Below, one piece after another: positions 57,324 to 64,000 of a DNA stretch of 64,000 nt (position 1 is its first letter; each line of letters opens with the position of its first letter). The DNA is from Nonomuraea rubra (lineage in GTDB: Bacteria > Actinomycetota > Actinomycetes > Streptosporangiales > Streptosporangiaceae), in NCBI RefSeq assembly GCF_014207985.1, contig NZ_JACHMI010000001.1, positions 2,277,001-2,341,000 on the forward strand, given 5' to 3'. The position numbers and the translations under genes are program-made. A model generated the notes under the pieces. It was not told the DNA's origin. It saw only the letters and a program-made list of their open reading frames with translations, and did no database searches.

Positions 57324-58946
57324 ATGTCTGACGCATTCGTCATCTGCTCCGGGCTGTCCTTCTCCTGGCCCGACGACACCCCCGTCTTCTCCGGGCTGTC
57401 CTTCAGCGTGGGCGGCGGCCGTACCGGGCTGGTCGCGCCGAACGGCGCCGGCAAGAGCACGCTGCTCAAGCTGATCGCCGGCGAGCTGCGCCCGTCGGGC
57501 GGCGACGTGTCGGTCCAGGGCGTGCTCGGCTACCTGCCGCAGAGCCTGCCCCTCACCCAGGACCTGACCGTGGCCGAGGTGCTGGGCATCGCCCCGGTGA
57601 TCGCCGCGCTGGACGCCATCGAGTCCGGCGACGCCAGCGAGGAGCACTTCACCACCATCGGCACCGACTGGGACATCGAGGAGCGCACCCGTGCCCAGCT
57701 CGACCGGCTCGGCCTGGCCGGGCTCGCGTTCGACCGCACGCTCGGCACGCTGAGCGGCGGCCAGGTCGTCTCGCTCGGCCTGGCCGCGCAGCTGCTCAAG
57801 CGGCCGGACGTGCTGCTGCTGGACGAGCCCACCAACAACCTCGACCTGCCCGCCCGGCGCCGCCTGCACGACCTGCTCGGCGACTGGAACGGCTGCCTGC
57901 TGGTGGTCAGCCACGACCGCGCCCTGCTCGACCGGATGGACCGCATCGCCGAGCTCGACCGCGGCGAGCTGCGCTTCTACGGCGGCGGCTACACCGCCTA
58001 CGAGGAGGCCGTGCGGGTCGAGCAGGAGGCCGCCGAGCGGGACGTGCGCAGCGCCGAGCAGGAGCTCAAGCGCGAGAAGCGGGAGATGCAGCAGGCCCGC
58101 GAGCGGGCCGAGCGGCGGGCGAGCAACGCCGCCCGCAACCTGAAGAACGCCGGCCTGCCGCGCATCTTCGCCGGCAACATGAAGCGCGGCGCGCAGGAGT
58201 CGGCCGGCCGGTCGGGGCAGCTGCACGCCGCCCGGGTCAGCGACGCCAAGGCCCGGCTCGACGAGGCCGGGCGGGCGCTGCGCGACGACCAGAAGATCGC
58301 GCTGGAGCTGCCCGGCACGCACGTGCCCGCCGGGCGCACGGTCTTCCACGGCGAGCGGCTGCAGGCCCGTGGCCTGTTCGCAGGGGAGGGCCTGGAGCTG
58401 ATCGTGCGCGGGCCCGAGCGCATCGCGCTGACCGGCCCGAACGGCGCCGGCAAGTCGACGCTGCTCCGGATGATCAGCGGCGATCTGGAGCCGGAGGGCG
58501 GCACCGCCCGCCGGGCCGACGGCCGGGTGGCCTACCTGTCGCAGCGGCTGGACCTGCTCGACCTGGACCGCACCGTGGCCGAGAACCTGGCCGCGGCGGC
58601 TCCCGGCATGGCCTCGGCCGAGCGGATGAACCTGCTGGCCCGGTTCCTGTTCCGGGGCCAGCGGGCGCACCTGCCGGTGGGCGTGCTGTCCGGCGGGGAA
58701 CGGCTGCGCGCGACGCTGGCGTGCGTGCTGTGCGCCGAGCCCGCGCCCCAGTTGCTGCTGCTGGACGAGCCGACCAACAACCTCGACCTGGTCAGCGTGG
58801 CCCAGCTGGAGAGCGCCCTGGCGGCGTACGAGGGGGCGTTCGTGGTGGTCAGCCACGACGAGCGGTTCCTGGCGGAGATCGGGATCGAGCGGTGGCTGGA
58901 GCTGTCCGGCGGGCGCCTGCTGGAGACGGGGCCGTCACCGGTTTGA
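57324..58946 (+). CDS. ABC-F family ATPase (ribosome protection type)
   Basis: 540 residues with two ATPase modules and no membrane segments. Module 1 has Walker A PNGAGKST, signature LSGGQVVSLGLAAQLL and Walker B LLLDEPTNNLD; module 2 has PNGAGKST, LSGGERLRATLACVL and LLLLDEPTNNLD. Between them an interdomain linker of charged helices (EREQEAAERD-like through QQARERAERRASNAARNL) would reach toward the peptidyl-transferase centre. ABC-F proteins of this form rescue ribosomes from macrolides, lincosamides, streptogramins or pleuromutilins, or regulate translation. The leader with a short upstream ORF supports antibiotic-inducible expression. Followed by a hairpin. Confidence 0.92.
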   Translation: MSDAFVICSGLSFSWPDDTPVFSGLSFSVGGGRTGLVAPNGAGKSTLLKLIAGELRPSGGDVSVQGVLGYLPQSLPLTQDLTVAEVLGIAPVIAALDAIESGDASEEHFTTIGTDWDIEERTRAQLDRLGLAGLAFDRTLGTLSGGQVVSLGLAAQLLKRPDVLLLDEPTNNLDLPARRRLHDLLGDWNGCLLVVSHDRALLDRMDRIAELDRGELRFYGGGYTAYEEAVRVEQEAAERDVRSAEQELKREKREMQQARERAERRASNAARNLKNAGLPRIFAGNMKRGAQESAGRSGQLHAARVSDAKARLDEAGRALRDDQKIALELPGTHVPAGRTVFHGERLQARGLFAGEGLELIVRGPERIALTGPNGAGKSTLLRMISGDLEPEGGTARRADGRVAYLSQRLDLLDLDRTVAENLAAAAPGMASAERMNLLARFLFRGQRAHLPVGVLSGGERLRATLACVLCAEPAPQLLLLDEPTNNLDLVSVAQLESALAAYEGAFVVVSHDERFLAEIGIERWLELSGGRLLETGPSPV

Positions 58947-58962
58947 CGGGTGACGCCCCGTC
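58945..58962 (+). terminator. Hairpin overlapping the ABC-F stop
   Basis: GACGGG (58945-58950) and CCCGTC (58957-58962) with a 6-base loop; the stem begins inside the stop codon. Short, so moderate. Confidence 0.4.
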
Positions 58963-58964
58963 TG

Positions 58965-59001
58965 CCAATATCGTCACCAGTTAAGCCGGTGACGCGATTG
59001 G
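58965..59001. promoter_or_regulatory. Inverted repeat before the Ohr/OsmC gene (candidate peroxide-regulator operator)
   Basis: CCAATATCGTCACC (58965-58978) and GGTGACGCGATTGG (58988-59001) match as reverse complements at 12 of 14 positions around AGTTAAGCC. It lies 37 bp before the start codon. Ohr genes are usually repressed by MarR-type OhrR through such dyads; no ohrR is in the window. Confidence 0.55.
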
Positions 59002-59037
59002 TGCTTCCCGGCGTACCCGTTCAGAAGGGATACAGCC

Positions 59038-59460
59038 ATGGCTGTCAGCTACACCGGCGTCGTCACCGTCACGGGAGAGGGCAGGAACGGCGGGCGCGTC
59101 CAGGCCGATGACGGCCTGCTCGACACCACGCTCGCCATCCCGAAGGAGCTCGGCGGCGCGGGCGGGGCCACCAACCCCGAGCAGCTCTTCGCCGCGGGCT
59201 GGGGCGCGTGTTTCCTCGGCGCGGTCAGGCGGGCCGCGGCCCAGCGCAAGGTCACGCTGAAGAGCACGGCCATCACCGTGGAGGCGTCCCTGAACCATGA
59301 CGACGGCGAGTTCAGCCTCAGCGCCGTGCTCAACCTGGAGCTCGGCGGCGTGGACCAGCAGACGGCCGAGGAGCTGGGCGCGGCGGCCCACCAGCTCTGC
59401 CCGTACTCCAAGGCGACCCGCGGCAACATCCCGGTCACCATCAACGCGAAGGCCGTCTGA
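59038..59460 (+). CDS. ohr: Organic hydroperoxide resistance protein (Ohr/OsmC family)
   Basis: 140 residues. The two catalytic Cys motifs are present: NPEQLFAAGWGACFLGA (peroxidatic Cys near 60) and AHQLCPYSKATRGNIPV (resolving Cys near 124), with the Arg that shields the active site in the N-terminal GRNGGRVQADDG. Ohr reduces organic peroxides and fatty-acid hydroperoxides, recycled by lipoylated proteins. Its length and motifs are standard, and ATG 59038 is secure. An inverted repeat upstream is a probable regulator site, and a 15-bp-stem terminator follows. Confidence 0.93.
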   Translation: MAVSYTGVVTVTGEGRNGGRVQADDGLLDTTLAIPKELGGAGGATNPEQLFAAGWGACFLGAVRRAAAQRKVTLKSTAITVEASLNHDDGEFSLSAVLNLELGGVDQQTAEELGAAAHQLCPYSKATRGNIPVTINAKAV

Positions 59461-59466
59461 AACGCG

Positions 59467-59501
59467 CCGGCCGCGGCGGAGGGGAGCTCCGCCGCGGCCG
59501 G
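59467..59501. terminator. Bidirectional terminator between ohr and the secreted nuclease gene
   Basis: Perfect 15-bp stem (59467-59481 with 59487-59501) and 5-base loop GGGAG, between convergent stops. It serves both genes. Confidence 0.9.
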
Positions 59502-59512
59502 TGTGCGTGTTC

Positions 59513-61849
59513 TCAGAGTCGCAGACCCACCAGCAGCGGGTCGTGGTCGGAGGAGCGGAAGGGGTCGGGCGCGTACAGGTAGGGCGGGTTGAACTCGGTG
59601 TTGTAGTCCATGAACCGGCCCTCGTCGGAGTTGACGTGCCAGATGGTCGCACCGGTCACCAGCTTGCGGGCGCCCTTGTCGGCCAGCACGTGGTCCAGCT
59701 CGCCGGACAGGCCCTCGAAGACGTAGCTGTAACGCTCGTCCTTCTCCACGTACTTCTTGCTCGGGCTGGTCAGCCCGGCGTCCTCGAAGGTGTGGATCGG
59801 GTCCTCCTCGCCGTAGGCGTTGATGTCGCCGAGGACGAGCGCGTTCTTCAGCTTCAGCTCGCCGATCAGGGACAGCACGGCCTGGGCCTGCTTGACGCGC
59901 TTGGCGTTGTAGCAGCTCTGCCCGTCACCCTGGTCGGCGTCCGGGCCGGTGGCCGGGCCGTCCGCGTCGGTGCAGCCCTTGGACTTGAAGTGGTTCACCA
60001 GCACCGTGAACGTGCTGCCGTGCCCCCTGGCCTTGCCGAACGTCTGCACCAGCGGCGGCCGGTTGAAGATCGGGTCGGCGGAGGAGCGCGCCGGGCCGAT
60101 CGGGGTGACCTTGGCCGGCTGGTAGATCAGCGCGGTCTGGATGAGGTCGGTGCCCGGGTTCGGGTGCGAGATCGCCTGGTACGTGCCCGCGCCGGCCTTG
60201 GCGTTGAGCGCGTCCACCAGGGCGTTGAGCGCCACGTCGCCGTTGCGCTCGACCTCCATCAGCCCGGCCACGGCCGGGTCGAGCGTGGTGATGTTGGCGA
60301 CCAGCTTGGCGAGCTGGCGGTCCCGCTCCTCGGCCGTGGTGGCGCCGCGCGAGCCGAGCGTGGTGAACCAGTTGAGCGTGTTGAGGCCGGCCACCCGGAC
60401 GTCGCCGCCGACCCGCTCGGGGCGGACGGGGCGCGGGTTCGTGGCGCGGAAGACCACCGGCTCGGTCGGCTGGACGCGGTAGACGTCGAAGCCGTAGGTG
60501 AGGACGCCGGTCAGGTCCCGCACCTCGTCGCCGAGGCGGACGGTGTTCGAGCCCTGGGTGTGGTACGGCAGCGTGGCCGGGTTCTGCGCGCTGGAGCCGT
60601 CGTCGAGCAGGATCCTGCGCCGCGCGTCCTTCTCGGTGTCCACGCCCTTGCGGTCGGTCGGCTGGTACAGCCGCTCGTCCTCGGCGAGGAGCAGCTCGCC
60701 GTACCGGGCCAGGTTGTAGGTCTCGGAGATCGCGAGGTCGTCGTCGAAGGTGACGAGCATGCCTTCGTAGCGCTCGAAGGTGAGGCCCTTCCTGAGCGGC
60801 AGGTCGATCTCGGTACGCCGGACCGTGCCGGTGCCGCAGACGTTCACCGCGGTGGCCGGCGAGATCTCGGTGAGGCCGTTGTACTCGATCGCCTTGCCGG
60901 AGACGAGCACCCGGTCACCGGCCTTGACCGGCGAGGAGGAGAACACGAACAGGCCCTCGGAGGTCGCCGGGTCGGCGTCCGGCCGGGCGGCCTGGAGGTA
61001 GAAGCCGCCGAGGCCGCCGGAGCCCTGGAAGGAGCCGGTCACGACGCCCTCGACCCGGACGTTCTGGCCCGCGACCGGGCTGGCGTCGCCGTTGCCCTGC
61101 ACCTGGGGGATCTGGTGCGTGGCCGGGGTGTCGCAGCTCTCGGTGGGCGTCGGGGTCGGCGTGGGCGTCGGGGTCGGCTCGCCGCCGCCGCAGGGGGCCG
61201 GGGTGGTGGCGCTGTTGCGCGGCGCCGGGGCGGCGGTCTCGAAGTCGGCGCCGTTGTCGTCGGTGTCGGCGCAGCCGGCGCTCTTGCGGAACCCGCCGGT
61301 GGCGTTGGTGAGGGCGGGGGCGGGGGTGCCCTCGGAGAAGTTGGCGGTGCCGTACCCGACGAGGTCGGCGAGCTGCGCGAGCTGGTCCTCGGTGCAGGGG
61401 GTGGTCGAGCCGTTGCAGGCCAGGCCGTCGGCCGAGCGGACCAGCGCCACCTTGCCCGCGGTGCCGCTCATGTTGACGGAGCCGACGCTGTCGGGCTGGG
61501 GCAGCGCGCCGCTTGGCGTGGTGCCCGCGGCGAGCTGGAGGAGGTGGTACTGGCCCGGCGCCAGGGTGCCGGACAGGGCGGCCCTGTTGGCGGCGAAGTT
61601 CCCGGTGCCACTGGCGCTGGTGTACTGCACGGACCAGCCGTCCAGCGAGACGGGGGCGGAGCTGCGGTTGAACAGCTCGACGTAGTCGTTGGAGAAGGGG
61701 GCGCCGGAGTTGCCGCCCCCGCCGTAGACCTGGCTGATGACCACGGTGCCTGGTGCCGCGGCGGCCATGGAGGGTGAGGACAGGGCGGCGATCGAGCCGG
61801 CGAGGCCGGCCACGACGAGGATCGCCGAGACCCGGGACGTAACACGCAT
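59513..61849 (-). CDS. Secreted ExeM/NucH-type nuclease with lamin-tail domain
   Basis: 778 residues. A signal peptide (VSAILVVAGLAGSIAAL) leads into a lamin-tail domain (VVISQVYGGGGNSGAPFSNDYVELFN), a Pro/Thr linker (PTPTPTPTPT), an OB-fold nucleic-acid-binding region (VAGQNVRVEGVVTGSFQG), and a C-terminal endonuclease/exonuclease/phosphatase domain with LNTLNWF, GLMEVERNGD, VNHFKSKG, LGDINAYGEEDP and SSDHDPLLV. These hold the expected metal and His residues. It degrades extracellular DNA for phosphate and carbon. ATG 61849 gives the signal peptide; no strong ribosome site. Lipid anchor absent, so freely secreted. Confidence 0.92.
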   Translation of the reverse strand: MRVTSRVSAILVVAGLAGSIAALSSPSMAAAAPGTVVISQVYGGGGNSGAPFSNDYVELFNRSSAPVSLDGWSVQYTSASGTGNFAANRAALSGTLAPGQYHLLQLAAGTTPSGALPQPDSVGSVNMSGTAGKVALVRSADGLACNGSTTPCTEDQLAQLADLVGYGTANFSEGTPAPALTNATGGFRKSAGCADTDDNGADFETAAPAPRNSATTPAPCGGGEPTPTPTPTPTPTESCDTPATHQIPQVQGNGDASPVAGQNVRVEGVVTGSFQGSGGLGGFYLQAARPDADPATSEGLFVFSSSPVKAGDRVLVSGKAIEYNGLTEISPATAVNVCGTGTVRRTEIDLPLRKGLTFERYEGMLVTFDDDLAISETYNLARYGELLLAEDERLYQPTDRKGVDTEKDARRRILLDDGSSAQNPATLPYHTQGSNTVRLGDEVRDLTGVLTYGFDVYRVQPTEPVVFRATNPRPVRPERVGGDVRVAGLNTLNWFTTLGSRGATTAEERDRQLAKLVANITTLDPAVAGLMEVERNGDVALNALVDALNAKAGAGTYQAISHPNPGTDLIQTALIYQPAKVTPIGPARSSADPIFNRPPLVQTFGKARGHGSTFTVLVNHFKSKGCTDADGPATGPDADQGDGQSCYNAKRVKQAQAVLSLIGELKLKNALVLGDINAYGEEDPIHTFEDAGLTSPSKKYVEKDERYSYVFEGLSGELDHVLADKGARKLVTGATIWHVNSDEGRFMDYNTEFNPPYLYAPDPFRSSDHDPLLVGLRL

Positions 61850-62105
61850 GCCGGGGAGCGTAAACCGACATACGGTGAAAAACCCTGTATTAGGCGTGGA
61901 CGTGCCGTGAAATCTTGAACATTGACACTTCGTGTCCATTCAGGGGCGCCGATGTGTCGGCTTCGTACGATGCGCAGCCGCCGCGAGCCCTCACGCGGGC
62001 ACGGTCATCAAGGACCGCACGATATGAGTCGTTCCGCGCGGAGCCGGTGGATTACGTTCCCCGAGTGGGGGCTTTCCGGGGACGGTACCGGCCAGGTGAC
62101 GGCGG
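61850..62105. other. 256-bp divergent region before the biosynthetic operon
   Basis: No gene seen. TTGACA at 61922-61927 is in a short inverted repeat (GACAC-TTC-GTGTC) but no good -10 follows at 17 bp. TAATAC on the minus strand near 61890 could be a -10 for the nuclease gene, without a clear -35. Confidence 0.4.
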
Positions 62106-63161
62106 ATGACGAAACTATCTGTGACCAGACACGAGGCGCTTCCCGTCGCGACGGAGGTGGCCGGGGTCGACGACCTTCCTGCCGGTCTGTCGGGCCGGGA
62201 GTGGCACGCGGCCTCCGTGAGCCTGCTGCCCGGCAGGCTGGGCCGCCACTACCTGTCGGCCTCCTGGGAGACGGAGATCGTGCTGGCCACCGGGGAGGAC
62301 GGCATCCTGGGGCTGCTGCCCGTGCAGCGGGTGCGGAGCCGCGCCGTGCCGAGCCCCGTCTTCGATCCCGCCGCGCTGGCGCCGCGCCTGTTCGGCGAGG
62401 TCGAGGACGCGCGGTCGTACCTCTTCGTCGGGGGTTGCGCCGACCTGGTCGCCGGGGCCGTGACCAGTGCCGCCCTCCCCGCAGGCCGGGCGGAGCAGGT
62501 CCGGCGGGCGCTCGTCGCCCGGGCGCGGGCCGAGGCCGGGCGCCGCGGCCTGATCGCGGCCGCCATCTACGTGCGGGACGAGGAACTCGCCGCCTTCGCC
62601 CCGGACGGTGATGATGCGCGGCGGGAGCGGATCGGCGGGCTCTCCACGCTCGCCGTCCCGCCCGATGACGAGCGGTTCCTCGCGGCGCTCACCCACAGCC
62701 AGCGCAGGACCGTGCTCAAGGACCGCCGGGCCCCCGGGCTGCGGAGCACGACCATGCCTGCCCGGGACGCCGTGGGCCTGGGGGCGGACCTCGTCGCGGC
62801 GGTGAAGCGCAGGCACGGCATCGAGGAGCACCCGCGGCTGCTCAGGATGCGCCTGTCCCGGTGGGCGGCCGAACCGGTGGGCGAGCGGGTCGCCTTCGCC
62901 GTGTACGCCGACGGCACGCCGGACTGCCTGGCCGTCACGTTCGGCTGCGCGATCGGCGGGCGGCTGGAGATCTACGAGACCGGCGTCGCCGACGACACCC
63001 CGCACCGGCACGAGGCGTACGTGGAGAGCTTGATCCACGCCCCGCTCAGGCACGCTCTCGACCGCCGCCTCACCTGCCTCGACCTCGGCCTCGACGCCGA
63101 CACGCCCAAGACGCGCAGGGGCGCCACGCTCTCCCCCGTCTGGGCCGTGAAACTCACCTGA
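62106..63161 (+). CDS. GNAT/FemAB-like acyltransferase (peptidogalycan or BioF2-type domain)
   Basis: 351 residues. Two GNAT-like halves are suggested: an N-terminal part ending near LVARARAEAGRRGLIAAAIYV, and a C-terminal part with FLAALTHSQRRTVLKDRRAP, VKRRHGIEEHPRLLRMRLSRW, VAFAVYADGTPDCLAVTFG, and RLTCLDLGLDADTPKTRRGA. This arrangement is like the peptidogalycan-recognition/BioF2 acetyltransferases, relatives of FemAB, which move acyl or aminoacyl groups. It is 22 bp before a carrier-protein gene, so it may use a carrier-bound acyl donor. Family call is moderate; the reaction is inferred. Confidence 0.72.
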   Translation: MTKLSVTRHEALPVATEVAGVDDLPAGLSGREWHAASVSLLPGRLGRHYLSASWETEIVLATGEDGILGLLPVQRVRSRAVPSPVFDPAALAPRLFGEVEDARSYLFVGGCADLVAGAVTSAALPAGRAEQVRRALVARARAEAGRRGLIAAAIYVRDEELAAFAPDGDDARRERIGGLSTLAVPPDDERFLAALTHSQRRTVLKDRRAPGLRSTTMPARDAVGLGADLVAAVKRRHGIEEHPRLLRMRLSRWAAEPVGERVAFAVYADGTPDCLAVTFGCAIGGRLEIYETGVADDTPHRHEAYVESLIHAPLRHALDRRLTCLDLGLDADTPKTRRGATLSPVWAVKLT

Positions 63162-63183
63162 CCGCAACATGACTGGAGGACTC

Positions 63184-63414
63184 GTGGACAAGGCTGACGA
63201 CGTCGTTCTGGCCGAATGGTGCGACGTGCTCGACGTGGACGTGCCCTCGGCGGACGACGACTTCTTCGAGCTGGGCGGCAACTCCCTGCTCGCGGTCACG
63301 CTCATCGAGCGCATCGAGTCGCGGCTGGGCGTCGAGGTGCCCCTTGAGCAGTTCTTCATGGACGGGCGGTTGGGCACGCTGCTCGACGGCGCGCGCTCGG
63401 CCGGTGCCCGCTAG
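63184..63414 (+). CDS. Phosphopantetheine carrier protein (ACP/PCP)
   Basis: About 76 residues. The attachment site is in FFELGGNSLLAVTLIERIESRLG, where Ser takes the phosphopantetheine arm; flanking helices (VVLAEWCDVLDVDVPSADDD and VPLEQFFMDGRLGTLLDG) complete the four-helix fold. I prefer GTG 63184, which has GGAGGA close before it; ATG 63169 is also in frame and adds five residues. LGGNS is more like peptidyl carriers than fatty-acid ACPs. It is a free-standing carrier between an acyltransferase and an ATP-grasp ligase. Confidence 0.9.
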   Translation: MDKADDVVLAEWCDVLDVDVPSADDDFFELGGNSLLAVTLIERIESRLGVEVPLEQFFMDGRLGTLLDGARSAGAR

Positions 63415-63424
63415 CGGGGCCGGC

Positions 63425-64000
63425 ATGCCCGAGCCCGTCGTGCCCAGGCTGGGCGTCTGCCACCGCCCGGACGGCGCCGCCAACCTGCGTGAGGTCTACG
63501 TCGCCGCCCAGGGCGTGTGCGAGGCGGTGATGCTGGTCCGGGCGGCGGTCGCGGCGGCCCATCCGGACGTCATGCGGGTCGCGGAGCGGTTCTTCGAGTG
63601 TCACGTGCTGCCGGAGCGGGGGTACCGGGAGCTCGTCGCCTCGCTCGGACTGCGCGGCGTGACCACGTTCCACGACGACGAGCTGGAGCTCGCCGACGAG
63701 CTGAACGCGGCGGCCACGGACCCTGCGACGGGTCCTGTGGCCGGTCCCTGGGACAAGCTCGTGCAGCGGCGCCTGCTCAGCGAGCACGGCCTGACCTCGG
63801 TCGGCGCCGTGCCGGTCGACGAGCCCGAAGACCTGGTCAAGGGGTTCGCCGCGCTCGGCGGCCGTCCTTGCGTGCTCAAGCCCAGGCGGGCGGCCGGCGG
63901 CCAGGGCGTCGCCTTCCTCGACGACGAGCGGGACGTGCGGCGGCAGCTCGGCCGGCGCCACGGCTGGGCCGGGCTGATGCTGGAGACGAGGATCGATCCG
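63425..64000 (+). CDS. ATP-grasp ligase, 3' end outside the window
   Basis: 192 codons are visible and the frame runs out of the window. After an N-terminal domain (GVCHRPDGAANLREVYVAAQG; HVLPERGYRELVASLGLRG), the ATP-grasp core starts at WDKLVQRRLLSEHGL, then RPCVLKPRRAAGGQGVAFLDDE, the nucleotide-binding Lys and glycine loop. ATP-grasp enzymes join a carboxylate to an amine or thiol through an acyl phosphate. Next to a carrier protein it most likely loads an amino acid onto the carrier, or joins two pieces. ATG 63425 follows 10 bp after the carrier stop; GTG 63404 is an in-frame alternative overlapping it. Confidence 0.82.
   Translation, partial: MPEPVVPRLGVCHRPDGAANLREVYVAAQGVCEAVMLVRAAVAAAHPDVMRVAERFFECHVLPERGYRELVASLGLRGVTTFHDDELELADELNAAATDPATGPVAGPWDKLVQRRLLSEHGLTSVGAVPVDEPEDLVKGFAALGGRPCVLKPRRAAGGQGVAFLDDERDVRRQLGRRHGWAGLMLETRIDP

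Noticed and set aside
61922..61950. TTGACA promoter for the 62-kb operon
   Set aside because: No acceptable -10 at 16-18 bp; sequence downstream is GGCGCC-like.

Overview
The window is very GC-rich actinobacterial chromosome: GTG/TTG starts, ATGA-coupled genes, and SARP, ROK, LacI and large LuxR-family regulators. Gene content (two ROK regulators, M81 peptidase, DUF3500, solo ClpX, many regulators) suits Streptosporangiales, probably Nonomuraea or a relative; this is inference from gene style, not a 16S or marker call. I see no rRNA, tRNA, CRISPR array, intact insertion sequence or prophage.

Layout. 0-2.8 kb: VWA protein plus SWIM zinc-finger protein, the tail of a MoxR/VWA/SWIM-type operon. 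3-6.7 kb: SnoaL-like protein divergent from a MarR regulator, a small DNA-binding protein, a serine hydrolase and a DUF2071 protein. 6.7-9.7 kb: Ppx/GppA phosphatase and a ClpX with no clpP neighbour and a changed ClpP-docking tripeptide. 9.7-12.5 kb: CPBP membrane protease, sensor kinase and NarL-type regulator in one operon. 12.5-18.4 kb: ROK regulator, small membrane protein, then a purine-salvage module (adenosine deaminase, nucleoside hydrolase, divergent LacI regulator with two palindromic operators). 18.4-24 kb: island with an McrB/McrC type IV restriction pair and an unusual membrane protein. 24-29 kb: solitary lipoprotein for an ABC importer, class-A-like serine hydrolase, cytochrome P450, aldo/keto reductase behind a MerR-type promoter. 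29-34.5 kb: catabolic module (fused carboxyltransferase, FAH-family hydrolase, GntR regulator, DUF3500 protein) and a membrane protein. 34.5-42.9 kb: M81 (MlrC-like) peptidase and ROK regulator divergent from a complete oligopeptide ABC importer. 42.9-46.2 kb: DHFR-like reductase, tannase-family esterase, alpha/beta hydrolase. 46.2-55.7 kb: four large regulators (two LAL-type LuxR, two SARP). 55.7-59.5 kb: Tat-exported molybdopterin oxidoreductase with its cytochrome b partner, an ABC-F protein with a probable attenuating leader, and an Ohr/OsmC peroxidase. 59.5-61.8 kb: secreted ExeM/NucH nuclease. 62.1-64 kb: start of a likely biosynthetic operon (GNAT-like acyltransferase, phosphopantetheine carrier protein, ATP-grasp ligase) that leaves the window.

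A theme cuts across the window: degenerate GC-rich tandem repeats occur both between genes (36-bp units near 11.7 kb, about 15-bp units near 14.5 kb, 37-bp units near 18.4 kb) and in frame inside genes, as low-complexity inserts. The most striking is about 137 residues inside the catalytic core of the nucleoside hydrolase. The best leads are that insert, the solo ClpX, the ABC-F leader, the McrBC island with its Cys/His-tailed membrane protein, and the carrier/ATP-grasp operon at the right edge.
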